Source: Primulina eburnea (taxonomy: Eukaryota; Streptophyta; Magnoliopsida; Lamiales; Gesneriaceae). Taken from it: DNA of 64,000 nt. The stretch covers positions 2,440,761-2,504,760 of the forward strand of contig NC_133114.1 in assembly GCF_022965805.1 (NCBI RefSeq). The letters run 5' to 3'. Below the pieces are notes generated by a model. The model did not search any database. It was not told where the DNA came from and was given only the letters and a program-made list of their open reading frames with translations. The position numbers were made by a program, and so were the translations under genes. This document shows positions 11,759 to 23,027 of this stretch, piece after piece; the first letter of the stretch is position 1; each line of letters opens with the position of its first letter.

Positions 11759-12267
11759 TAGGGATGTAATCGAGTCGAGTCGAGCTGAACTCTTGAATGT
11801 TTGAGCTGGGTTTGTTTATAATCGAGCCGAGCTCGAGCTTTATTTAACGAATATATGCATGGCTCACGAGCTTATTCAAGTCTTTATCGAGCCTAAACAA
11901 GCTTAATAAATATGAATTATACATTTAAATTTCATTAAATTAATTAAAAAGTAAATTATATGTTCAAAGAAAAATATATTATTCTTATTTAAATTTGTAA
12001 ATTTATTATAATAAATAAATTTAATAGATTTTTCTATATATTTCATAAACAATATGCAAAATCAATAAATCAAATATCAAAATTATTATTTTTTTCATCT
12101 CAAAGATTACTCATGAACTTACCAACGAACTGTTCAATAGCTAACGAGCCGAATACTGTAAAGTTTGAGTTTGGTTTGTTTATCTTAACGAAGTCTCATT
12201 AAACGAGCTTTTATCGAATCGAGTTTCGAATAGCTCACAAATGGTTTGTGGTTCATTTACATCCCTA
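11759..12267. mobile_element. hAT-type MITE (509 bp)
   Basis: Terminal inverted repeats TAGGGATGTAA at the left and TTACATCCCTA at the right enclose 509 bp of non-coding DNA with subterminal cgagtcgagctg and gagctcg motifs. The 8-bp flanks gaaatgtc (11751-11758) and gaaatatc (12268-12275) differ at one base. An 8-bp duplication with TAGGG ends is the hAT pattern. Confidence 0.75.
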
Positions 12268-12460
12268 GAAATATCGTTGTAAGTGTTTGAACATTTTGGT
12301 TCCAAATATTTTGCTGTAGTCTTAATTTGATCACTGTTATATCAATTTAGTCTTGAATCTTTTAATTATGCTCAATCCTTAAGTTAAAAAAACTTTCAAA
12401 AATATCCAATATACTTTGATTTCATTATTATTAGAAAATCATTACACCGAGTTATGAAAA

Positions 12461-12472
12461 TAATATCAGAGC
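12461..12472 (+). promoter_or_regulatory. pararetrovirus primer-binding-like site
   Basis: taatatcagagc matches the initiator-Met tRNA primer sequence TGGTATCAGAGC at 10 of 12 positions. Its place at the left edge of the pararetrovirus-like block supports the call. Confidence 0.5.
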
Positions 12473-12599
12473 TTGTGTTTTTATTTCAGACATATTAATT
12501 ACTATTAATATTATTTAGTAACTTTTTTGTCGATGAGAAGATTTTTATTAAAATATAGATCTGAACATATGTTTGATATTTATTATTTTCAGAATTTAT

Positions 12600-15225
12600 T
12601 CCAATAAAATCGAATATTTGAAACAAGAAGATCTAACTAATGTTAGGTACTACAAACAACTAGGAATGAATCAAATTACTAAGGTAAAATTATGATTCAA
12701 AGTAACATATTCCTTGAAAATAGTCCCAAATTCTTTTAAAGTGTTTGTATATTTAGAAAAATCTAAAAGATCGTAAAAATCATGGCAATCAGCTACTATG
12801 TACTACAAAAATTGAAGAAAAATCCTTGAAAAACAAGAAGAAATTCTTGAAACTTTAAAATATATATATTCAAACAAAACCAAACCCTAGAACAACAACC
12901 AAGTTCTAGTGATATGATTTCAGGAGGAATACCACAATTTTTGGTATAAAATCTTTATTACATCAAAGAGGGAATATCAAGGTAGTGGAAAAACCTTTCA
13001 CTGATGATGAGAAATGATCAATCTCATTAAAACTGTATCAGAAAAGAAAATAATCTGATGACAATAAGAGAATGGATTGATTTTGATGATCTCCAAGACC
13101 ATGTAGAGTTTTTTGCAAATCTCAAGATTGTATATCTAAAGTTGAACACAATCAGGGTGAACAACCCCTAGTTAACAAAATAATTTCTCAAGAACCACCA
13201 AAGAAAAGTGTGAGATTCTATGATACAACATGAAAGGACCCCAAAGTGAATTTCAAATTGGTGGAGAAACACAACCAGAGGGAACAAGTTCAAGAAAGGA
13301 TCAAATTTCTTTGCACCATACACCATATGGAAAGACTGTTTTAGAACTAATACATCATTATGAGGTTATATTTAGCCTTGATGTACCATACTTAAAAAAC
13401 TGAGAAGATCTTATAGATTATTGAACATCGACTATGAGAATCACAACATGAACACTAGATCTCAACAACTACGATTCATTAAACTTTTAGAAACGAGTCT
13501 TATTAGATCAGTCAAAATTGTCTGGGAATTTCCGGAGAATATCTTAGCGAGATAGCCAGAAAATGGCTACCCTATTTAAAGGCTAGTTTATAGGGGCAGA
13601 TTATTTTAATAATCAAGATACAAAGAAAAAAAAGAAATATACTCAAGCTATGTATAAATAATCAAGATACACAGAGGAAAAAGAAATATATTCAAGCTTT
13701 GTTTAGTCTTGAATTATATGAAATATGTTTAGTATATGAATACATAATGTTATTCACTAAATATATAGATAAAATTTAGGAGTCGAAAAAAATACATTAA
13801 TGCAATTTTTCTTCACCAAGATTGTCACGCCCCAAGCCCTGGCCCGCGCCTGCGTGACTGCACAATGGGCCTCTATAGTAACTACTTCGTATTCGTCATC
13901 GCTTTACGAAAATGATTAACCCAAGTTGCTATAGAAGTCCATTGTAGCCCTTTATAAACTCATTTTAAATCTTTAATTTTTCAGATGTGGGACAAGGGTA
14001 TCACAATCATCCCTCCTTCAGAACGCGACGTCCTCGTCGCGGCCTGACCCCTCGATCCACCAGCACCGAGAATCTAGAGGTGGCTCCTACAGGTTCAAGA
14101 GGTGGCTCCCGTCATGTAGCACTTTGCCCCGCAGGTTCAAGAGGTGGCTCCCATGCACGTAGCACTTTGCCCCGCATAGCACTTATTTCCCGGTGTTCCA
14201 TGCCGGTGACCGGCTCTGATACCATTCTATCACGCCCCAAGCCCTGGCCCGCGCCTGCGTGACTGCACAATGGACCCCTATAGTAACTACTTCGTATTCG
14301 TCCTCGCTTTACGAAAATGATTAACCCAAGTTGCTATAGAAGTCCATTGTAGCCCTTTATAAACTCATTTTAAATCTTTAATTTTTCAGATGTGGGACAA
14401 GGGTATCACAAAGATGTCAAGTCCATTGAGAGAAATGCTAATAAAAGAATATATCATTGGGAAAAACTGGCATATTAATGCCATATGATATCATTACAAA
14501 ATAATTATAAACAATTAAGAGGTATGGATAAACATATTCCTCGAAGTTGTAAAGAAAATGATCTTTCTACAATAATTGGAAGTAAGCAACAAAGACAAAA
14601 AATGAAGAGTTTTAGATCTCATCTTTATGCCAGAAGTGAGAAAAAGTGGAGAAAGTTCTTGGAAAACAAGAACAATATGGTCTAAGCAAAAACCCACATC
14701 TTATAATGGACAAAGAAGTGGATCATCAATGAATAAGACGTCATTCCAATCATCGAACTCATTCAAAATACAGATCAAACACCAGCAAAGAAAACTTTCA
14801 GAAAAGCTCACACCAGAGCCAATAAAAGTTTAAAAGATTTTAATTGCTAGACATGTGGAGCAAGAAGTCATATTTCGACCAACTATCCAGAAAATGATAG
14901 AAAGGGAACAAGGTGCTTCAAATCAACTCTATATATGGAAGAAGCGGTTTATTACCAAGACCTAGTTCAAATATACCAGTTTGAGAACATTCACTCAGAC
15001 GAGAGTATATATGAAGATGAAGAAATCTCGAGTCAAGAAAAATTCGATGGAAAAAATCATATTCTAACTAAAGACGAAGTGTTAAGACACGAAACACAGG
15101 AAGATTTGTTCGATTTATTTAACGAGACAATCATATTTCATAACGTGGTACACAAGATCATGAGAGAAAAGCTAAACCTACATAGATATCAAGGATTCTC
15201 AGCAGGACATATAATTTTTTTTTAG
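12600..15225 (+). pseudogene. coat-protein-like remnant of the pararetrovirus (split by a TRIM)
   Basis: Short coding-like pieces in changing frames occur from about 12600 to 13560 and resume after the TRIM at 14410. Near 14842-14885 a CCHC zinc-knuckle-like motif is recognisable (TCGARSHIST), but it holds an in-frame TAG after the first Cys and the last Cys codon reads Tyr. It is followed by an acidic stretch (14935-15225, for example ESIYEDEEISSQE), the arrangement seen at the C-terminal end of caulimovirid coat proteins. It cannot be translated as one product. Confidence 0.5.
13823..14410 (-). mobile_element. TRIM retrotransposon (588 bp) inside the pararetrovirus
   Basis: Two direct repeats of exactly 183 bp (13823-14005 and 14228-14410) differ at only a few positions, such as tgtcacg/tatcacg, gggcctc/ggacccc and gtcatcg/gtcctcg. 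A perfect 5-bp duplication AAGAT flanks the whole (13818-13822 and 14411-14415). On the minus strand the primer-binding site TGGTATCAGAGC lies next to the first LTR (plus 14212-14224) and a purine-rich tract (gaaggaggga) next to the second. The 222-bp interior holds two tandem ~43-bp units (aggttcaagaggtggctccc, about 14090-14175). There is no real coding capacity. Confidence 0.9.
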
Positions 15226-15397
15226 GAAATCTTGGCATAAGAATAGAAAACATCATATAATTTGTAAGGTTTTCGGAAAGGAAATGACGATTTCCATGGA
15301 ACTAATGGGAAATCAGATTGAGATTCAATTGATTAATTTTTAAGAAATAAAAAAAGAATTACAAAAACTCAAGCTAGAAATAACATGAACTATGTCA

Positions 15398-15780
15398 TGC
15401 ATTCATATTGGAGCAGTCCAGATAAAGATAAAAGTTACTTTTAAATAAGGGATAGATTCACTTATTTTTATTGCTATATGCGATAAAAGAATGAGTAATC
15501 TTCAAAATTCGATACTGGGAACTATCTCAGGAAATCTTTGTGCAATAAAAATTATAGAAGTAATTTACCTAAGAATTGCCTACAATCTAAAAGATCGAGA
15601 TTTCAACCGAGCCTTGACGCTGTATCAAAATTTCAAGGAAAAATGCTAATGAAAAAAGGTAAAAGTTCATAGTTTATTACTTATCACATTTCATACGATC
15701 TCTCTGATACACATAATTCAGAATTGTTTATTAGAAATGGGTTTATAGAATTCCAGAGATATTTAGAAAAGTTGCTCAAA
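15398..15780 (+). pseudogene. movement-protein-like remnant of the pararetrovirus
   Basis: Translation in shifting frames gives HIGAVQIKIK (about 15404), then IDSLIFIAICDKRM and SILGTISGNLCAIK. This is the pattern of the 30K-superfamily movement protein core of caulimovirids (HIG.VQ, then a D-centred core, then a short-spaced SLLG segment). In-frame stops, for example a TAA after the first piece, break it. The assignment is by motif memory only and should be tested by profile search. Confidence 0.45.
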
Positions 15781-16464
15781 TAATTTATCCAGAAAGAATC
15801 GAGTTTCTTTTAATACAGGATCAAATCCAAGACAAATCGATTCTACATAAAAATCAAAGTTTAGATTAGAACTAAAGATACTATATTTTCAGGGAGATAT
15901 GTTCACAAGTCACAGGTGGGAAAAAAACACTTGTACAAGAAATTCAACCGGTAACGAAAAAGTTTTCAACAATAGAAAAGTTTAAATGTGCAGAAGCATG
16001 GAGAGAAGTTGAAATATTATTCGATATTACAAGACGAAGAAATCGGTTTCCTTGTAATAACATCTACTATTTGAACACCTTAGATATGAGATTATCAAGA
16101 AATGATAAACGTCAGTTAATTGGAAGTTTATATCAAAGGAATTCCAGGAAAAAAAAACCAGATTAATTGGTTTTTGGGTTAGAATTTCTTGAGGAATATA
16201 AACCATGAAAATGAGATGGAATTCATGGAAGAATAAAGAATATGGGAAATTCAATGACCACGAGTCTCATTCTCGATATATATTCCAATAGGAATTTCAT
16301 ATGAATAATATAAAGAATAATACTTTGCTGCTTATATTAGTTTAGGGGTTAGAATCTGTACAACAAAAATAAGAGTTTTTCCAAAAGAATTGGAAGAAGA
16401 ATTACCTCAGATTGCTGGATGAGATTTCTCCGAACGAATCTTAATCTTATATAAAAGAATTAAG

Positions 16465-16710
16465 ATGACTAAAATATTAATTAGAGATACTGCACAAACA
16501 CCTTGGTACAAGGTGAAAACACCACCAATCTATTTTCATGATACAAGACCACACATTTTGCTAGGAAATAATTTCTCACAAATGTCTAAATCATATACTC
16601 AAGAAGATAAAACTAGACGATTAATTTTCACAATATCATGTGATCATAAAATCATAGTCCAAAGACTAACACATTTTTATAAAAATTTACCAATCCAATT
16701 TCACAAATAG
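16465..16710 (+). pseudogene. protease C-terminal-like remnant of the pararetrovirus
   Basis: An open stretch of 81 codons contains HILLGNNFSQ, the hydrophobic-GNNF motif found C-terminal to the active site in caulimovirid aspartic proteases, and ends IVQRLTHFYKNLPIQFHK. The catalytic DTG region upstream is not preserved as far as I can see. Confidence 0.5.
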
Positions 16711-16839
16711 GGATGTGATAAAGGAAAATTTCTATACCCAAAAATGAAATATAACAGAAGGTTTGGGGAAACAATGCTCCAAAGAATAATATAACAAAAC
16801 CTCCAACCAGAAGAAATGGATGTCCTCAACTTAGCTTTA

Positions 16840-19063
16840 TATTAGAAAAATATAGAGTTATAAAAAAAATATTCCTAGAAGATGCCAAGAAAATGATTAA
16901 AGAAAATTACAATAAAAATCCCTTGACATGGTAGGAAAGAAACTAACTCCAAGCTAGCCTTAAAAGAAAGGAAGTAAAAATATATGAGTTCGTAAGATGT
17001 AAATCTATCCGATGAACATAGTTAATCAAAATGATATGCAGATTATTATCAATGAATATTTGGACCTTTGTTTAATCAAAGCAGAAATATGACCATATAA
17101 CAATCCAGACTTTCTGTAAAGAATCATGGTGATATTAAAAGAAACAAACCCAGAGTAGTTATTAATTATCAATAAATTTATAAAATTCTGGAGCTTGATG
17201 AGTATTTTATACCTAGTAAAGAATATTTAATAAGTACTATATGCAACACAAAAATATTCTCTAAATTTGATTGCAAGTCTAGATTTTATCATTCAGATGA
17301 AAGAGGAAAGCAAGAAATTCACAGCTTTCTCCATATCATAAAAACGTTATATCTGAAAAGTATTACCAATGACATTCGTAAATGCATCTATAATTTATAT
17401 TTGTTTATATTGATGATATTTTAATAATATTTAAAAATATAGATGAATATGTTAAACATTTAGAAATAATTTCTAAAGTTTGTAAACAAGAATCACTAGT
17501 CCTATCTGAAAATAAGGCAATCATCACTTCAAGGAATACTGAATTCTTTGTAGTAGAAAACGATTAGTCAGAAACAATTATACAAGAACACATGAATAAT
17601 TATGCAAAAAACATATAGTGAAAAATGTGCAGAATTTTTCAAATTAACAAAAAAGAAAAGAAAAACTTCGAAGCTTCTTAAGAATTGTCAACTTTGCTGG
17701 AATGTTCATTAAGAACTTAACAAAACACATGAAAGTATTTAGTCCATTATTAAAAAAAGATGCAAGACTCATATGGACTGAAGAACACACTAAGGCATAG
17801 TTTGGTACACATGATAGGATAAACATGTGATATATAATATAAGAATAAGTTAAGGATAAATAAGGTGTATGATATTATATTTAATGTTTGGTATGATTTT
17901 AATAAGAGTGATTAAATTTATATATTAGATTGTAATGACAAAATTAACCTTATCATAATAAATTTTATAATTTCAAATTTGTGGCTTGAGTTCATATTTT
18001 TTATTTGTTTATATGCCTATAGTACTTGCATGATTTATTTATTTTTACCTAATTTTATATATTATATAATATGATAATTGAGCCCTTGATTTTGTGAGTC
18101 AAGTCAAATATCAATTTTTAAGGATAATCGAGTGATAATAATAATTTTATTGAGATTTATAAAAATTATTTATATAATTATCTCGAAATCATTTATATAA
18201 TTATCATATTATATAATATATAAAAATAAATAAAATATTTATTTGATTTTAATTTCTACCTACTAGCATAGATTTATAAAAAAATCATTTATAAATTGAG
18301 CTAATTAAGTCATTTGTAGTGTATTTTATCATTTGATTAAAATTATCACACCTTCTATTAGGGATATTTTATCCTTCTAAAAAATTATTTATCAAAGGCC
18401 CATGATATTATCATGAGCTTTTTAAAAAGGTACCAAACATGAGATAAGAAAGATTATTTATCAATTCATCTCTTATCCCATGTACCAAACTATGCCTAAA
18501 AGACTCAGCCAACTAAAAGAGATTTTCAAAAATCTTCCAAAAATGATTATTCCTCAAGATGAAGATGATGTGATATTATATACAGATATCATTGGTGTGC
18601 AGCGGTTCTTGCAAAGCTCACAACAAATGGAGAACTATCATGCAGGTATTGCAATAGACTATTCTCATATCTAAAAGCCATACGATAGCATATCAACGAA
18701 AATGAATTTTATGAAGTAAAAAAACTTTTGAAAAATGTCCATTATTTTTTTTTTTTTTGCAAAGGAATTTACCTTAAAAGTTGATAATATACATATAAAG
18801 GTTTTTTGAAAAATAGAATTGAACCTAAACTCAAGAGGCAAGATTATTAAGATGACAAATTTTATGTCAAAATTATAATTTTTATATTATTATTATTAGA
18901 CCTAATGAAAATATTTTGCATATTTCTTAACAAGAGACGAAACGCTGATGTCGATGATATCATGAAAATGCATAGGCATTTGAGAGAACACATTTAAATG
19001 CTTGAAAATGAGTTCAACAAGCTTGCCCTAAATGTATAAGTTTTGGGTAAGCCACAACAAATT
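16840..19063 (+). pseudogene. reverse transcriptase-RNase H remnant of the pararetrovirus
   Basis: Recognisable pieces are the region around KFDCKSRFYH (about 17262-17291), the polymerase box YIDDIL (17406-17423), a VCKQE.LVLSE-like segment near 17480, and the start of RNase H with YTD near 18579. A 703-bp MITE (17794-18496) is inserted between the RT thumb and the RNase H start. Multiple stops and shifts make it non-functional. No integrase follows, as expected for a pararetrovirus. Confidence 0.6.
17794..18496. mobile_element. Tourist-like (PIF/Harbinger) MITE, 703 bp
   Basis: Ends are ggcatagtttggtacacatg at the left and the inverse catgtaccaaactatgcc at the right, with a 3-bp TAA duplication on each side (17791-17793 and 18497-18499). 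A 3-bp TAA/TTA duplication with GGC..GTTTGGT ends is the Tourist pattern. The inside is AT-rich and non-coding. It interrupts the pararetrovirus pol region. Confidence 0.8.
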
Positions 19064-19071
19064 GATAAGAG

Positions 19072-19771
19072 TAGGGGTGAGCGTCGGTCGGTTCGGTCTA
19101 GTTTTTATCTATAATAGTTCGGTTTTTCGGTTTTCGGTTTTGAATATATCTGGTCCAAAACCAAACCATTTTGTTACGGTTCGGTTCGATTTTTTGTAAT
19201 ACGGTTCAGTTATATGAACGGTTATATACGGTTTTATAATATTTTGTTAAGAAATAAAATTATACGTCACTCGATACTTGATTGATACAACACATAAAAA
19301 AAATAATGATAGTAGATGAGTAGAACATATATGATTACAATACACTTATGACTTAACAATCTAAGCTTCAATAACAATTTGAAATACAATTTCAAACAGT
19401 AGCTCTTCAATAAAAACACAGTCATTAAATTCTAATTCTCAGACTGCAAAATGTATATAGATTTTGCTTCTCAAATCTCAATACATTTAACAATATGAGC
19501 TTATAACAATTTGAACTTCCAATTGTCAATATTGGACTTGTCATATGACTAAGGCTCATTTTTTAGCACATTATACAAAAAGCCCTATAGTTAAATATAA
19601 TATGGTCGGTTCGGTTATTTCGGTTTTCTCGGGATCAAAACCGTAAACCGAACAAAAAAACCTAATTTATTTAATTTTGAAACCGTAACCGGCCGAAAAA
19701 CCGAACTATTGAAATCGAATTTTTCGGTTCGGTCGGTTATTTCGTTTTTCACCAAACTATGCCCACCCCTA
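19072..19771. mobile_element. hAT-type MITE, 700 bp, with GGTTCGG-rich ends
   Basis: The left end TAGGGGTGAGC and right end GCCCACCCCTA form the terminal inverted repeat. A perfect 8-bp duplication gataagag flanks it (19064-19071 and 19772-19779). Subterminal regions are dense in ggttcggt/accgaac repeats on opposite strands. No coding capacity. Confidence 0.85.
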
Positions 19772-19788
19772 GATAAGAGCACTATCTC

Positions 19789-22700
19789 TGTAGAACCCGA
19801 AAATCAGATTACGTATAAGGCGTGCATAATTTCTATTATTTAAATTTAATATGAAGTTTTAAATCATGATTATTTATTTTAAAAGTAGATGTTTAGTTTT
19901 ATCATTTTAAGATAAATACGCGAGGTCGGACCGGAGTTTGGATATTAGAGATAAGATTAATAATAAGAAAAATATTCCTAAATTTAATTTAAGTCAAAGA
20001 ATGATTTAATATAAAGAAATATAATGTTTTAGGATTCATTTAAATTAATTAGAGTTAAGTTATTAAATAAAATCCTTTAGGTTAATATAACTAAAGCTTA
20101 AATTAAAATATGTAAACATATGTGAGGGGATTAATCTAGATATAAAATATTCAAGAAATTAAATATAACATTTAAATACTTAAATTGTTAACCATGTAAT
20201 GCCATACAAGAGTTCATTTTAAATTAAGGTGTAAAGCCACTAAATTATATAATAGATGTATTAAACCTCAAGCATTTAGAATACAAGATTTAAACAATAA
20301 AATACCATGCAAATTAGTAATAATAAGTTTGGGTCCAACATTTAAAATATTTCAAAAGTTAGTAACATCCCATTCAAACCATCCTCAATGACCCCTTAAG
20401 GTGGATTTAATTCATCATAGTTAAATCACTAATTAATAATAATTCAAATACTATAATAGCCATCATTTTTCCTCAAATTATTATTTAGCAAACTGTCGAG
20501 TACATGCAGTAGAAAGGAGAAGAAAAAAAAAAAAAAACCGATGGCAGCTAGGGGAGGAAATAATTCAAATGCTATTCAACTCTTTGATCACTTGTAACCT
20601 CCCACCTTAATGCATATTGTTACACTTTAACACCCCTAATAACACTCATATTCATCCACACTCTTTGCTTTAGAAAATATCAGAAACAATATAATGAGAT
20701 CGTGAATAGCAGCAAGAAGGAATAAATAAGAACAACTATGGCAAGGGTGAAGAAACATTTCAAGTTCCCACTTGTAACTCCTAACTAAATGCAATTCAAG
20801 ACTCACTTAAAATCTCCTATATCATTCACCTTCATCCCTTACCTTCCCTACACTCTTATGCTCGAAAATACATCAGAAATTAGCAGCTGAAAACGTGAAC
20901 AACAGCACAAACGAGAAGGAGAAATCCAACTCGGCTCCGTCGCGTCGTATTGTCGTTTTGATTTGTTTTTCTTCAAAACAAATTCCAGGCATGTATATAT
21001 TATTCCTTTGCTCTTCAATCAAGTCATAATAAGTATTTTAAATCTGTATATGTCCAGGAATCAAGTGACAACACGAAATATGACAACAACTTATTCAAAA
21101 CTCAAAACCTGCATCTATGTTTCTTGATTGTACTTCACGGTTTTGGTGTGTTTTGTTGCTTACAGGGAGTTGCTCGATTCCAAGCTTTTAAGGCTGCTTC
21201 TAGACATGATTTATAGTGTGTTAGGGTGTTGTTGGTTCAATGGTTTAAGTCCAAACACTCAAAAATAAAGAAAAGACAGCAACCTTTTTCTTAGATGCAG
21301 AATTGGAGCACAGTTTTGTCATTTGGTTGTTTAGGGTGAGGGTTTGAATCAGGGTGGTTCCAGGGACTGTAACTACGGTCTAAAACCTTCTTTATCACGT
21401 CTAGGATGTGACCAAATCATCTTTTCAAAGCTTGTGTCATAGGTCCCTCAGATTTTTACAGAAACAGGACAAGTACCCTTCGGTTTCAAAATCTAATTTT
21501 TCTGTGGGAGTATAATTTCGGTTTTCGGGTGTGTTTGGGATTGTGGTTGGCTTCTAGCCTGTAGCCATGTCCAAGCCATGCCTTAGGATGTTGGTAAGAG
21601 TCTAGGGTCGATGGTTCAAGCCAAGAGTTAAAATTTTTCAGAGTTTCAACCCAAATAAGCAATATAGCCGCTGCTGTAATTTTTCTGCTTTTTGACAGAA
21701 ACGTGGGTCACGGTTTTTTGGTGTTGGTTGAGTTCTTGGTTGGCTTTTAGCCCATGGCCTTGGACTGGACAATACCTCAATGAGTTAGGAAGGTCATGTT
21801 TTTGGCCGTTTGTGATTTGGTCGAGTTTAGAGGTCGTACGAGATTTTACGGCGAAAGGTGCCAAAATGACTCTCGAAAGAGCGTTTTATGTTTTTGGACT
21901 CCTTTCCCTTATTTTCGTGTTTTACACTTATTGTGCATATTTTTCAGTATGTTTGTGGTATTTTAATCATGGTTAAACGTCGGTTTAATGTTGGGTCGGG
22001 TTGGTACGAAGCCATGGTTAAAAATCAAGATATTGGTTCTATTTGTCTCGTTTTTGGTTCTATTGTTAAAATTTTGTCAAGTTAAGATTTATTGCATGTG
22101 TCACATATTATTAGTAAGTCGCAGCAAGCTTGGGAGCGATTCAACTCATCCGGTAAAATAAGGTTATAATTATATTACGTGCATAAAAATATAAAATGTT
22201 TATTTTTGAGATATATGTTATATGTCTTGTGGCCAACTTTATGCTTATGGGTTTGGAAGTCGGTAGGCGCAACCGAGGACCTCTCCGCCCGGTGACTTAC
22301 GACCGGTTTATGATTATGTATGGGTACGGACATCCAGTCCAAGGGCTGTGATTGATCTCTACCGCCCAGTATACTGTGGTTTAGTCTGATCAGGCGCTTA
22401 CGCTATGTTATGGGCCACTTGCTTAGAAACATTATCTCTACCAGAAAATTATGATATGATATGACAGTGCTCTATGGAGCAAAGCTTTTACGTACGATTT
22501 TCAGATATGCACGTAGTTATAGTTATTCATGATACGATTTTCACCGTACGCTTTACGATACCATATTTTTACGTTACATGGGATTTTATTATATATATTT
22601 ACTTGTTATACACGATATATACATGTTGAGTCTTTAGACTCACTAGACTTGATTGTTGTAGGTACTGATGAGGTCGAGACGGAGGGCGGAGACCAGTGAG

Positions 22701-23022
22701 TGATCTTGGGACAGCAGTAGTAAACCCGAGGACCTCACGATTTAATTTATGCACCTTTTATTATTTAAACTCAATTTTAATATGTTGGATTATTTTTAAG
22801 TTGATACGTTGGATTATTTTAAATGATGTTTTCGTTGGATTAATTTTAAATTGTTGGTTGAAAATAATATTTGCTTCCGCTGTTATTTTAAAGTTAAAAT
22901 TATTTACATGTTTATTTTAACTAAATAAGATAAGATAATACTAAATAGGATAAGATAATTATTTATTTAGAAAAATTTTAATAATTCCGCAAAATTATGA
23001 ATACGAAATACGGGCCTTTACA
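19789..23022 (+). mobile_element. solo LTR of 3.2 kb
   Basis: The unit starts TGTAGAACCCGAAAATCAG and ends ACGGGCCTTTACA, with a perfect 5-bp duplication ATCTC (19784-19788 and 23023-23027). The start sequence does not recur inside, and no primer-binding site, gag or pol is seen, so it is read as one very long solo LTR of 3234 bp. Such long LTRs are typical of Ty3 chromoviruses and Tat-type elements; which one is not resolved. Open frames within it, such as 21692-21976, are not recognisable proteins. It begins five bases after the duplication of the preceding hAT MITE. Confidence 0.75.
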
Positions 23023-23027
23023 ATCTC

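Noticed and set aside
13987..14262. Open frame of 91 codons, GC-rich
   Set aside because: It lies across the LTR and tandem interior of the TRIM at 13823-14410 and has no family resemblance.
21646..22085. Open frames of 65-94 codons
   Set aside because: They lie in the 3.2-kb solo LTR; neither strand gives a known domain.
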